From contig NC_083337.1 in the NCBI RefSeq assembly GCF_019175385.1, positions 50,134,938 through 50,198,937 on the forward strand: a DNA stretch of 64,000 nt. The letters run 5' to 3'. The notes under the pieces are model-generated. The model was not told the DNA's origin. It searched no databases and saw only the letters and a program-made list of their open reading frames with translations. This document shows positions 49,758 through 62,352 of the stretch, one piece after another. Position 1 is the stretch's first letter. Each line of letters begins with the position of its first letter. Both the position numbers and the translations under genes were made by a program. This DNA comes from Lycium barbarum. Taxonomy: Eukaryota; Streptophyta; Magnoliopsida; Solanales; Solanaceae.

Positions 49758-50470
49758 ATCTCCCCCTATTCCCCTTTAGACTTATTTCTTTGGTTTGTTT
49801 TGAGTGTTTGAGACAATTTGTTGCTCTTTGCTTTTGGATGACTCTGTTTTGGATTTTTGGTGCCCTCGTTGGGCCTTTTATCATAGGTAAAATAGATTGA
49901 TTTGGTATTTAATATTGTTTATTAAAATAGAGATAGAATCTGCAGAACTCACTGGTTCTGCCCAATGATTTTCGTAGGAGCAAGCCACCTCTCGCAGGTG
50001 CGCGTTCGCTGCTGGGGACAATATCTCGCGGCTGTGAGGTGATCAGAGGTTCGTCAAGTTCACTTCTGCCAAAAACTTTCACAGGAGCGCTTACGCACAG
50101 GTGGACAAATTTCTGCAAAGGTGGCTTCGCTGATGCGAGCCTGTCCCTACCGGAGCGGAACCACTGAAGCCAGAACAGTAACTAAACTCCAAAATCCTCA
50201 CACCCGATATCCGAAACTCATACCAACTCTTCCCAATTCACGGAGTATGCACTTAGCTAATTCGAAACATAATGCGGTCGATAATAACGGAATCACCTTA
50301 GTACTACTTAAATCAAATAGCACGAAAATGAGTGAAAGAATAGATTTTTCCTAGATGCCCTATAGCTTCTCGAGGATGCATAAGAATGTTTACGTACTAA
50401 TTTACAAGATTCTATTAGATATTGCTCGTGTACACATAATATCGGTGAACCTATGGCTCTGAAACCAATT
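49758..50470 (-). mobile_element. Element H interior, PBS side
   Basis: Homologous to 39598-40309. It contains the GCAGGTGCG-rich stretch (49970-50160) and ends in minus-sense TGGTTTCAGAGC (50456-50467), a diverged tRNA-iMet-type primer site, three bases from the right LTR. This places H on the minus strand. Confidence 0.8.
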
Positions 50471-53400
50471 TGTCATGACCCAAATTAGAAGGTCATGACA
50501 GCGCCTATCTTTTCACTTCGATAGGCAAGCCAACCCCGAAGAAAACTACTCAATTTGGATGCAATTTATACAACATTGTGGAATTTGAAGAAGAAACTAA
50601 ATATTACCCCCAAAAACTGGCCATAGGTGTACATGAGCGCTAAAGAATTTCCTGGCTATATACAGCTCAAAAATACTGTCACACCCCGACTTTACTAGGG
50701 TGTGATGGGCACCCGACCCCATATTTGGAGCCGAGCGAACCCGCTGACTCTTGTTACGTATAGAAACCCTTGAATCAGTAAACAAAGAAATACCTAGTAA
50801 GCTCTCCAATATTTTTTTTCTTTTCATAAGTAAGCTCTGACATCATGTAAGACTCGTGACATAAAACATAATAGCATATCGGCTGCTGGAGCCGCTTACA
50901 GACTGACAACCCAATACCCATTGCTTTGTCTGCAAAGTCTCTAACATAGAACAGAACATCATAGCATATATTTGAACTTGGCAATTCTCCGGGACAAATG
51001 GAGTTCGCCATCTCCGCTGGAACATCTTCAGTAAGGTCTTCTACTCATCTGGGAGTACCTGCGCGGCATGAAACGCAGCCCCCCCCCGAAGAAGAGGGGT
51101 CAGTACGAGTAATGTACTGAGTATGTAAGGCATGAATAGTGACATAATGAAGGAATATACAGTATGAATAATAACGGAATAGACATATGGAGCTTATCTT
51201 GGGACAGAAGTAACCTGTACATATGAATGCCTTTCAGGCAGATGCCATGCATGCTTAGTCCTTTTTTTCAGAAAAACAATACTTCTCATTTACATGTACA
51301 GAAAACAGAACATTTCAGAAAACGGTGTCCTTTATTTACCTCCACAGACGCCGAGTACATCGGCTCTCCCACCCCCTTCCCCAACAGTGTCCCAACATAT
51401 TATATATATATCACATATACAGACGCCGTATTTGGCTCTCCCATATCCCGCGTCCGGGCATCCCTCGTCCGGGACAAAATCCAGCTTAATCAGGTGGTGA
51501 TATAACAGTGGCCCTTCCCCTTTTCCCATGTACAAATACATATACATATTCACATTCATATACATATGTCATACCATTGGCATGCATGAGAGCCCAAAGA
51601 AAGTCATGTGTCCATCGGAGTGACGTATGGTCGGTGGCCTCCGATTACATTATGGAATAATCATGGTCACTTTGTCTCACCTTGAAGGAACGATAATTAT
51701 AAGGCGAGACTATCAACGAAAGATAGCATTAAGAGAAGACATAGGATAAGATCATAAGCCTCTTAAAAGATTACCTCATATACTTTAGAGTCTCTTAGGA
51801 CATGGAATCATAATAAGGAATAGAATTGAAATCATGAACTAACTCGTTGTCCTTATATTCATATTAGATCATTAACTTATGACTTTTAGACATGGAACCA
51901 TTCTTGTCATAGTCATCATAAACATATTCTTATCATTGTCATCATAGAGGTACTCTCATTAGAATAGTTACAAAACTTGTCATTTGATAGATGGAACAAT
52001 AAAGAGGAATCCGAGAGCAACGGGCCCACCTCGGGTCTAATGAGGCGGCGTACACAATTTACGCATGTTACATGTCATGGCGTTACTTATGAGGGTTTTA
52101 GGGTAATCAGATCCTATTTACGCGAGTTCTAGATGTTTAGGAAGTTCTTCCAACATTTTACACCATTTTTAATTCAATTCCACTGAATGAAAAAGGGGAA
52201 ACTTTAGGCGCGGATTCCGGAGGGTAGAGTTATCCCCGAGGCTCATATCCAATATATTACGTCTAAGACATGCCATAGAAAGAAGGGTGAAGCCTTACAT
52301 ACCTTTTCTGCTTCTTATGCGACTCCAAATTCACGTTCCAAATCCGCCAAAATCTACAAATTGGTCATATTTACCAAAACTTGATTAGAGCCTTTAGAAG
52401 TTGATTCTTTGAAGTAACACTTTGTCTGCCGAAATTTCGGCAGCATTTCCCCTGTAAATATGCCATCCCACCAAGTTCAACTTGGCCAATTTTAATCAAC
52501 AACAATCTCGGGATTCGACCCGGCCAAACTATCAACAATACCACAATTCTTATCGACAACATTAACATTCCATTCAACATACATTCCAACATTAGTAGCT
52601 CTTTTTACATAATCCAACGACATTTTCTTTCTTCCATATTCATGAAATATAACCACCACACATAAACAATATTATTCATGCAATTATAAGGAACCACACC
52701 AAAGTCACACTAACTCCTTCGATAATCCACAAACAAGCACAACTTCATTTTTAACCCCTTAAATTCTCATTTTTCATCATGAAATCCGTAACACAACAAT
52801 TAAATTACTAAATAAAAATTAACTCACCATCTCTACACAACACTATGTCATTCGGCCACCAGACCACACACATAGCCACACTTCAACATGCATGATCTCA
52901 TGTTCCTCATCCATTTTACATCATGGAATTCACAACACAACCATCAAACTAGTAAATAGAATCATTTCATCTTTTCTACATAACAACACATCATTCGGCC
53001 AACACAACACATAACATTTCCATACTTTTCATTCATTCCTATACATCACAACATGCATAACCATCCATAATACATATAAGAAGATTGGATTCTTACCTTT
53101 TTCCTTCAACTTCTCCTTTAATTATGATCATGAGCTTGCAACAAAGAGGGGGTTTCTTGCTCCAATACTTGTACCATGTTAAAGAGGACCATAATTTTAG
53201 TAGGAATACATGAAGAAACAATTTTTTTCGACAAGATTTCATGGGGTGGGTTTGGCACCCTCTTTGCCGAATGGCCTTGAGTTGCTCCCCCTCCTTTCTT
53301 TTGTTTTTTGTTCTTGCTTTCTTCATCTAAAAGATGAACTCTCAATATATATATATATATATATATATATCCTCCACCACCTTTATATTTGCACTTAGGT

Positions 53401-56188
53401 CCCTCTCTAGAATTTTCTTCTTTTTTCTTTGCTTGACTTTTCTCACTTGGTCAAAGAAGACCAAGTGTCTTCCCTTTTACACTTTAGTCCATCCATATTT
53501 ACACTTTGCCCCCTTCACTTATAAAATGGTCACATGCTCCTTTTTTTTTTTTTTTAATTTCCCAGGGAATTCTTCCATTTTCTTGAATACTTGTGAAATT
53601 ACCATTTTACCATTTTGTGAGTTTCTCTTTTTACCCTTAACCTTTCTCAATATTTCCATACAGTAATATTCATAAATAATATCCATAACCAACTTGTACA
53701 TTAAAATAATTTTTGAAAATGGTCTCGCCCTTAACTTTCCACGACGACTTTGGAATTTCCAAACACACAAGATACGGGCTATAACATCCTCCCCCCCTTA
53801 AGAATATTCGTCCTCGAATGTTCAACTGACCTTGTGGGGTCTTGTAGCACTTCGGAAGGGGGTTCCTTTATAATTTCCCTTTTCTCCATGTCCATTCTAT
53901 ATCTGTTATCCTATTTTCTTTGCTATCAAACTTCTGGATCTTTACATGAGTCCTCATTCCATGTCATGGGTTTCTTTTATAGCTGCTCTCTCCATCATGC
54001 TCGTTCCTTATCCTTTACCTTATTTTTATTATAATCGAACTCCTTGACCTTTCATGAGTCATTGCTCCATGTCATAGGTTTTGCTAACTTACTGTGTCAC
54101 CTCATTATCCTTGTTCCTTCCGGGTCCTTTCTTTTCTATTATTGTCTCGTCACCGCACCTTAACGGTAGTCATGTCTTAGTACGCAATCTTTGTCACACC
54201 CTAATTTTCCTAGGGTGATGACAAATACAACTTTCCAAATAAGAAGTAGACAAAATAACGCTAGTGGAGAATTCTAGGGGCCACACGCAATACCATAAGC
54301 TCGCCCTGAAGCTCTCGGACGGACTCCAATCACATCCAAACATCGGATCCAAATACCAATCAAACCTTCACCATAAATAGATGCATTAAGTGTAGCGTGA
54401 GTACAAAAACAACGGTACTCAGTAGCATCGTCGACGGTCCCTAAATGATACGGAGACGGGGGCTGGCCGACAATCACTTACCACGTCACTTAACCATGAT
54501 TAGTATAAGAGATATAAGAAAGAGATGTCACAATTATCGAACTCAACATGCTTTCACTTGTCTTATCCACTATTTCATATAACCACTTAGGCTTAATTAG
54601 TGCTACCACAAACTAACTAAGTGCACACAAATCTGTTCTTTTTAATTAACTTAACCAATTATGAAGGTAACCACCTCATAAGCCTAATAAAGCTTTTATC
54701 CCAAAGTTTCATCAAGTCTCTAGACATGTTTTATGGACAATCTGGAAGGTCAATTCAATTAGGCACACATATACTTATTACTGTTAACTCACATGGAGGA
54801 TAACTTCATTCTAGCCAATTTAACTCACATAACAAATAAAATACAAAATTATGGCAAGTCAATACCGATAATTCATCACAACACAACATGAATATGGAAT
54901 AAATGCAATGCATGTGTAATGTAATGCAGTGTAAGGCCTTTGTTTCCACTTCCAGATATATACACGTTCGAATGTCAACGAATCGTGATCCATGAGGGGA
55001 TCATGAATCCCATATATCACCGCTCTGGTAAGTCCTCGGATCATGATGTACACACATTATATCTCAATAATCTATCTCTTAGCCCATCGGGCTAAATTGC
55101 CAACAGAACGTGCCATAACGTCATCACTCATCCGGAATAAGATCCCCTCGGACTCACAATCATATCCTCAAAGGTTTGCATGAGATACATGAAAAGTATG
55201 AATATGGCATACATCAAGTCAAGAACGAGTATACAAGCATGAAATCTATCTTTATGTTCTCAACAACCTAAAGGCTTCACCTTTTTACTTTCTTTTCATT
55301 TTAACAAGGATATATGAGTGATATGCATATAACAGACAAGACAGGAAACAATAATAAAGGACATAAAGTACGGGCATCAGACCCCACTAACAGATCCATA
55401 GGATCATACTATTTTATCAGCTAGTGCCTAAAGCAAGGAATGCAGACCAACTATACAATTGAAATTATGCAGATACCCATAACATGATGATCGGTATCCG
55501 ACACAAGTTCTTATAACTCAACAAGTTTCATAACCCCCTTTAATTTTCCCGTGACCCTTTTGTTTGGTTCATTTTAGACCAACTACACACACTAATAAGG
55601 TTTACAGTCTCAACATTCTTTGAATTGAAGCTTAGTATCTGAAGCCTCCTCGTCTCTTTGCTAAGTCTCCGAATGGTTTCCAATTCGTTCAATATGAATT
55701 ATTTACATACAGATGTGTCATAAATACTCACATTTAGTCAATAAAGGTTCAATCTTTGCACTACCCAACCCTTAATTTGAGGTTTTTGGGCATTGAAGGG
55801 TAAAATGGGAATTTTTAAATTCTAAATTAGATTACCCAAATCTTTGCGAAACCCATTTCATCAAGAGTCAATCATATTACAACCACCCACAAGGTTCATT
55901 TAGGAAAAGTTTGAAAAGGAGTTTAGATCTCATGGAGTGTGTAGCCACACTCTTCTCCCCCGATAAGGAAACTACCATTAAAACTTCCTAGTGAAGGATA
56001 TAAAGTCAAATGAGAGAGTTTAGGACTTACCATAGCAAGGGTCTTGGTCTCTATCCTCTATGGTTGCCCTAGGTCAAGCTCTCAATCCAAAATGCCTAAA
56101 TGGAATGAGTTAAGACGAAGTAGGGTATTTATTCTAGGTCTGTTAAGAATTTCTGAATCACATCAAAATGACCAAACAGGTCGTTACA
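50471..56188 (-). repeat. Element H right LTR (interrupted by L)
   Basis: About 2.17 kb without L; colinear with the left LTR except for a deletion at 56147 of about 455 bp relative to 45927-46381, at a 3-bp AAG microhomology. It would be the promoter-bearing LTR of H and has lost the GC-rich cluster. L sits in it with AATAC duplicates at 50672-50676 and 54224-54228. Confidence 0.82.
50677..54223 (-). mobile_element. Element L: LTR plus truncated interior and remnant second LTR
   Basis: The left (3') LTR 50677-53786 is complete (TGTCACACCCC...CTATAACA) with hairpin CACTTGGTC/GACCAAGTG at 53444-53467, TATA-like run 53345-53371, donors near 53095 and 52309, and twin hairpins at 51084-51120. 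Next comes the minus-sense PPT with TATTCG-TCCT-CGAATG (53805-53820) and only about 400 bp of interior with no coding motif. At 54192 a second LTR start appears, but after about 30 bases it ends TGATGACA and meets the AATAC duplicate. So most of the interior, the PBS and nearly all of the 5' LTR are deleted while both outer ends remain. Confidence 0.85.
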
Positions 56189-57060
56189 TTTATTCTAGGG
56201 TTTTGTGACTATCGATCATCAGTTTTAAGACTCTAATTCCTTAGCATTGTATACTCATTCACTGTTGAAGCTTTTGAGGACACGGCTTCATAACTTTTCA
56301 TCTTCTTTATTCAATAGTAAGCATTAATGACTTTTTATTTATCTTGTTTTGCATTCAATATCATGAGTAGCTATATTAATACTAATGTTTTGAACACAAT
56401 GATGGGTGTTATGTGAATAGTTTTTTACTATTGATATATGCATAATGGGTTGTTGGGGTTTATTTATTCTTCGTTCCTTCATATTAGTTAATGATTGCAA
56501 ACATTAATTTAAGCCATAAACTTTGCTTTGCTTGGGAAAGTGAGTAGGGTTTGGAAGGAATAAATAACAAGAACTCGGGGCGTTAACCCTCGTTTAATAA
56601 ATTCACTTAGGAATAAGATGGATTTACTTGGCACATACTAACCGTTCTCAATATCAACTCTTTTATATTTGAAAAATAATAAAGAGAAATACTTTCTAAG
56701 TATTGGAAAATATTAGGTAGTCAATTATATGTTAATTAATTGCATTCGTACAACAATCCATTAGAAGTATATCATATTTATACCCATAGCATTACAGTTC
56801 ATCTAAAGGGGTCATAACCTTAGTTTTTTTTTATGATATTAATTACAATCGAATCAAGATAGTTAGTAGAAAAATGTCAACTCTTTAACAACCTTACAGG
56901 AATATGAATAAAGAACGAAACTCAAGTAATTCACTACTTTAATAACCTTTTCATACCATATTCTCTGTGGGATTTGACCCCAACCAACATGGGTTTCTAT
57001 ATTTGACATCGTCTGGTTTACACCATTTAATAAGTGTAATTTGAGCATATCAATGCTAAG
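56189..57060. repeat. Unclassified AT-rich repeat-like stretch right of H
   Basis: About 870 bp of AT-rich sequence with no open frame of note. It contains a CTCTGTGGGATTTGACCCC segment and a final AATTTGAGCATATCA, phrases I associate with other plant LTR elements, but I cannot assign it. H inserted into it. Confidence 0.4.
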
Positions 57061-57200
57061 AACCTTTATCTAATATGTATGACTCACAATATGAATGTAG
57101 TAGTTCAGGATGGCTTAAAAGAATATATTGAGTCTATTGGATGTGTTAGGTATGCAGTGAGGTACAATAGGCAATCTCTTACGATGTGGAAGAGGTTTCA
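57061..57200 (+). pseudogene. hAT transposase fragment
   Basis: One frame reads ICMTHNMNVVVQDGLKEYIE, SIGCVRYAVRYNRQS and so on up to 57200. This matches the conserved hAT transposase block (Cys-x-x-His, then Asn-Leu-Ile-Val-Gln-Asp-Gly-Leu, then the Ile-Arg-x-x-Val-x-Tyr-Val segment) found upstream of the dimerisation region. Only about 45 residues are left; LTR M cuts it at 57201 and I could not find the continuation. It is a decayed DNA-transposon remnant and the only clear non-gypsy coding trace in the window. Confidence 0.6.
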
Positions 57201-59131
57201 TGTAACAACTCGTTTGGTCGTTATGGCATGACACTTTTGACCCATTTACCCCCCTTGACCTTTCCCGGAGCCCTTTTACTATGATTTTGACCCACAGGGA
57301 TGGGTGGTATGGTTCCCGAGGTGATCGGGCGAGATTTATGATGACTTTTGTGAAATAGAGCCTTAGAGTGAGAAATGTTTAACCAATAGTTGACTTTTGA
57401 GTAAACAAACCTTTTCAAAAATCTATTGATTTCGAGAGGTCTTGGTGGTCGATTGTGACTTAGTGGGATGTCCAGTTCGGTTCTCAAGGCACTCGAGAGT
57501 GTTTTGGGTTGTTGGTTGAAAAGTTGGTCTTTGGTCATCGGGTGTTGACCCGGTCAAATTAACCTCCATTAGGAATTTTGAGAGCGTAAGTGAGTCCGTA
57601 GCATATTTTATGTGTGAATACATGTCTGGTTTGTATCTGGGAGGTCTCGGGAGATTGTTGAATTTTGGGATTGGGATTATGAAAAACTAGAAGTTTTCTA
57701 GTGTTTGGTGTCAGCCGTAACAGACCCGCCACAGCGGGGGCTTGGTCAACTATGGCGTGTGTGTTAGGTTTGTGGTAAGTCACCATAGCACGATCCACTG
57801 TGGCAGATGCGTGATAGCGAGGGGTGACCGCTAGCGCAGGCCCGCTATTGCCGACTCGATACCGCTGTAGCAGACATCGTGGACCAGATTCTATTTAAGG
57901 CTTAAGTTAAAACCCTTTATTTCCTATCACTTCCTTTATTATTCCTAAGCATCTTTGAGGCGATTTGAAGGAGCTCTTAGCTGATTTATCTTATGGATAA
58001 GTTCCCTAACCTAGAATTCATTCCTTTACCTTTCCTAAACGTGAATCCATGCTAAAATTCTATAGAATTTAAGAAGGATGATGGGTTTTGATGCCTATTT
58101 CATTATTTGAGTTTTACTCTTTCTAAAAGAGATTTGTTGGTGGATTTGACTAATCGAAGTTTGGAATTGGATGATTTAGTAACTAACAGGCTTGAATCTT
58201 CCATTTATGTTAATGAATTGAAAGCTTAAAAGTTAGGGTTCATACCCAAATTAGGGGTTTTCACTTGAATAATGGAATTGTCCTATTCTTGAGTTAATTT
58301 AGCAATTGAATAGTAGGATTGAACTTCTAGAACGTTGGGTTACCGATTTCACTTTAGTAGTATCCGTTTTAACCTTGCAGGCCCTTTTCCCTTTTTTTTT
58401 TCCCATAGTTGATTTTGGATTCGAAAGATATTATAGAAATATCGGTATTGTTCTTCCTTATTTCTAATTTAGAATTCGATTATCGGTAGACTTTGTGTAC
58501 TTGTAGGCTCTTCGAAAAGGCAAGGAAAAAGTGTGATTGTTCGTGGCTCCCACTTAGGTACTAGGTAGGTTACGGCTTACCTTATGGTTAGACTTTGGTT
58601 GGCGAAGCATATGTAAAGTTAGTGATTTTTTGAGAAAGCATGTTACGCCTTCAGGTATGAAGTTGGGATTGATTACCTAGGTTGGTATTGTTGCTTGATT
58701 GTGGCTTGTAGCCTTATTGTGATTGATTGGCTTGTCTCCACGTATGTGATACTAGACATGATGCTTAGTTGCCTTATCATTGTTGTGAACCTGTATCTCG
58801 CATTTATTGGGTATTACCTTGTGTAGAGGAAGGACGTGATAATATCATACGTGTCCATGTGTGGCACGATTATTATTGATATATTCTCATTGGCATTGAT
58901 ATCATTCATGCAGTCATTGATATCATTCATGCATTCATACTCATACATTTAGATCGGGTTGCACGCCACAATATATATTTGGATCGGGTTGCACACTGCA
59001 ACATATATTAGGACTGGGTTGCACGTTCCCAACATATATTGCACCAGGGTTGCTCGTTTCCCAACATATATTGGATCGGGTTGCACGTTTCGCAACATAT
59101 ACTGGACCGGGTTGCATGTTCCACAACATAT
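57201..59131 (+). mobile_element. LTR M (right end not found)
   Basis: Begins TGTAACAACTCGTTTGGTCG, the start style of H's LTR in sense. It contains a GC-rich dyad cluster at 57715-57870 (CCCGC-CACA-GCGGG at 57725-57738, CGCTAGCG at 57829-57836), a TATA-like CTATTTAAGG (57891-57900), a leader, and a tandem array at 58951-59131. N inserts at the end. I could not identify M's right terminus or its target duplicate (left candidate TTTCA). Confidence 0.65.
58951..59131. repeat. About six 30-31-bp tandem repeats in LTR M
   Basis: Units of the type GATCGGGTTGCACGTT followed by CAACATATATT, diverged by several bases each. Confidence 0.85.
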
Positions 59132-59301
59132 TTTCACGACCCAAGCTGATGAGTCATGACGAGTGTCCGACCTCTACTGACCAAGCACCCCTAAACTCAT
59201 ACCTGGATCTCACTGAGCAACAGGGTGGCCCATATATAGTTTATAACTGAGCTATACTAACTTTTGTAACATTAACACAATAGACTTTGCATCAAGGACT
59301 G

Positions 59302-59366
<65 letters not shown>

Positions 59367-61209
59367 ATACGTGCTGAGGATAACAGAGCAAGACGACTAG
59401 GCCGCTACATATGTTGTACAACAAAAATAAAAGCCGACAAGTAAGACGGAGAATAAAGAGATTAGAAGTGACCTGCCATCTGAGAACGTACAATATACAA
59501 TGCATTAGTTTTGAAATCTTATGCAAGTATATACATACATACATATATATATAGATAGTATCATCATTATTACGTACCCGGCCCTTTCGGGACTCGGTGT
59601 GTAACGTACCCGGCCCATTGGAGACTCGATGTGTAACGTACCCGGCCCTTTGGGGACTCGGTGAGTAACGTACCCGGCCCTTTCAAAACTCGGTGTATTA
59701 TGTACCCGGCCCTTTTAGGACTTTGTGTGTAATGTACCCGACCCATTGGGACTCGGTGTGTAACGTACCCGGCCCTTTCGGGACTCGGTGTGTAACGTAC
59801 CCGACCCTTTCGGGATTCGGTGTGTAACGTACCCGGCCCATTTGGGACTCGGTGTGTAATGTACCCGCCCCTTTCGGAGTGACATAAGGTCGTAAACTTC
59901 GAATGAATTTTGGAGTTCGCATCGAATCTAAGGAAATAACTTAATGAGGATAAACATGATAATTTGGTAAGAATCAATCAAATAATTAAGGCATTAAGAT
60001 TTGAAATACCTAGCATAGGAATGGAGTCAAATTTTTATGGAACGCTCATGCTCATATTCTAGTTGGATTCGTGCCAAAGAAAGAGGGAAACGAACACCTT
60101 ACATACATTATCCGTCAAGCCACCACTTAAAGAATCCCTTACTCTGATGCTTGCCCTTCACCCGAACCTATATATCGAGAAAATACATCTTTAATCATAC
60201 TTTCATCATATTTCCATCAACTTATAAGCACTAATTATTGAAGAATAATTTGGGTTACGAAAATTTTGGGCAGCATCTCCCCTATAATATCCGCTTCCAC
60301 CAAATACCAAAACAATTCCCAAACAATACCAACAACATCAATAACATCATCCTCAATACCAAAATATTCCATAAAACATCCCACGCGATGTGTCTCCAAT
60401 TTCTCAACCAATAAATTTGTTATACGACTGTTTAGTAACTTTATCTCCATAATTAAACCTAAATCAATACTAATAGAGGAAGATTTCTACCTTACTCCCG
60501 CTAGAACCACGATACCTTCAATATTCGCCTTGAACTCCAGCCAAGATTCATCGCAATACGATTTTATAACCGCAACTATATGCTGTCCGAACTCGAATCC
60601 GGAGACTAAACTTGACTTGGGCTAAAATTTGGTGCATGGAAGTTGAGAGAAATTTCCAGAATATTTGAGAGAGTTTTGGGGTGTTTGGAATGAAAAATGA
60701 GGGGTAAGCCCCCTTTTATAATGTTCCAGATTCTGCCTCAACCGACCTAAAAGTTACTAAGCGCATTCGTGCCACCCTGGGGTGCGTTCGCGCTACCCAC
60801 AGGCGCGTTCGCGCAGAGTTAATCCCTACTCTTGTAGCCTGTCTTAAAATACTCATAATTCTCTATTCTGATGTCGGATCGACACACGATTTTTTGCATT
60901 GGAAACTAAACTTCCCGAACATCAATTTAGGCTTTTATTTCACTTTAAAACTCCTCGTATACCATAAGATATTCCTTCCTCAAGTAGGGCTAAAATTACC
61001 CCTCATATTTCCTCCAAAATCCACAAACTTAATTTTCTTGATTCACTTGCCCTCTAAATCTTTCCGCAACTTATTATATGGACTTAAATCCTCATAAACA
61101 TAAAATAAGCGCATCTAATATTATGTATTCTTAGAGATAACTCCAATGTCCATACTTAAAACAGCCAACACCTACGAATTTCAGCGTACGAAAACTGCTG
61201 GGTGTAACA
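59132..61209 (-). mobile_element. LTR N (probably solo)
   Basis: Starts TTTCACGACCC (TG mutated to TT) and ends GGGTGTAACA; flanks CATAT and CTTAT agree at four of five bases. Minus-sense features: hairpin GCGCG-TT-CGCGC at 60803-60814 within a GCG-rich cluster, TATA-like ATTATAAAAGGG (60712-60723), a weak GTATGTAAGGTG donor-like motif near 60100, a tandem array 59572-59880 and a (TA)n run 59309-59363. No interior seen. Open frames over the array are repeat artefacts. Confidence 0.68.
59572..59880. repeat. About ten 30-32-bp tandem repeats in LTR N
   Basis: Units ACGTACCCGGCCCTTTCGGG + ACTCGGTGTGTA, with the small inverted repeat CCCTTTCGGG. The CCCGGCCC...GGGACTCGGTG core is shared with J's 68-bp units although the LTRs differ elsewhere. 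Confidence 0.88.
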
Positions 61210-61865
61210 CTTATGCCCTCACATAGACCAAAGAATGTCCCCCACACATATATACAATAAAAAAGGGACAAAATACTAAAGAGAAGAGAAGACACTCACT
61301 TTCACAAAGAATTTCATATCTATAGAAGCAAATACCATAGGCTTGCTCTTATTTTCTATGCTTTCATCCTTGGTTTGTTCAGTTGTGATCATGTTAGGAC
61401 TTGTTTTGGCTTGTAATGTAGGCTTAGGGACAGATAGGATACTTTTTGGGTATTGGTGACTCACCCTCCTTGAACACTACATTTCTTTCTTCAACTTTAT
61501 TCACCTCTTCTTTTCTCCCTTTGTTGTTTTTCAAATCTTCGACCTCATTGTGGTTTATTTCTAATCCAACTTAAATTTATTTTTGAATAAAATTTTCTGA
61601 TTTATCTTTTAAGATATGTACAACCACCACATCGAGTTTCAACTAACGCAACATACGTCACCCCCAACATAGGTTCTTAACCTCTACTTCACACTTATCC
61701 CACCCCCAACTTAGGCTTTTGGCCTTTTTTATCACATAGTATCAAGGATGGAATGGGAGAGAAGACGGAATACTTTCACAAAGGGTACGAGTTTGTTAAC
61801 GGCTAGCTAAGAAAAAGGTCAAAGGCTCAAAAGGGAAAACTAGGGATATTTACATCATATGGTCA
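61210..61865. other. Unclassified stretch between N and O
   Basis: About 650 bp without an assignable feature. A minus-strand open frame of 62 codons (61276-61464) has ordinary composition but no motif I recognise. A CCCCAACTTAGGCTTTTGGCC segment and the sequence after it look like non-coding DNA of another LTR element. Confidence 0.35.
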
Positions 61866-62352
61866 TGTCACGACCCAGCTAGGGGCCGCGACGGGCACCC
61901 GGGGCTAACCACCGAGCACCACCCGTACTATCACTTATTAGACTCATTCAACGATCATTTATCAAATTCATGCTCAATTTATAAGAAAATCACTTTAACT
62001 TTTCAAAACATAATGCTTTTATACACATGAGCACTTAAGTCAGCAAAATGACATATATCAATACATTTACACATTGACCACGTCGTGAAACCACATAACC
62101 CACATTGAGTATCTAGGAGCCTCTATGAGATGACATCTACAATTGTACACAAAAGAATCATCATAAGCACCTCTGGGACAATGGAGTGCTTTCGGTTAGC
62201 TAACAACTTCTAAGAATCTGGAGCAGGATCTCCTCCCTGTCTACCTGTGGGCACGAACATAGCGTCCAAAATAAACAAACGTCAGTACAAACATTGTACT
62301 GATCATATCAGGCAGGAATGGAATGAATAATGTCATGGAAGCATCATGAATC
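61866..62352 (-). mobile_element. LTR O, first 487 bp (F-like family)
   Basis: TGTCACGACCCAGCTAGGGG... is the reverse complement of the end of an F-type LTR, including the GTGCTCGGTGGTTAGCCCC segment and the hairpin TCAGTAC/GTACTGA at 62282-62302. Cut at 62353 by P; the remainder lies beyond the window. Confidence 0.78.

Noticed and set aside
59570..59977. 135-codon minus-strand frame with a repeated HRVPKGPGTL-like unit
   Set aside because: It is a reading of the tandem array of LTR N; the unit length near 32 bp and the open alternative frames make it an artefact.
61276..61464. 62-codon minus-strand frame as a host gene exon
   Set aside because: Normal composition but no motif, splice context or homologue that I recognise; surroundings look like transposable-element DNA.
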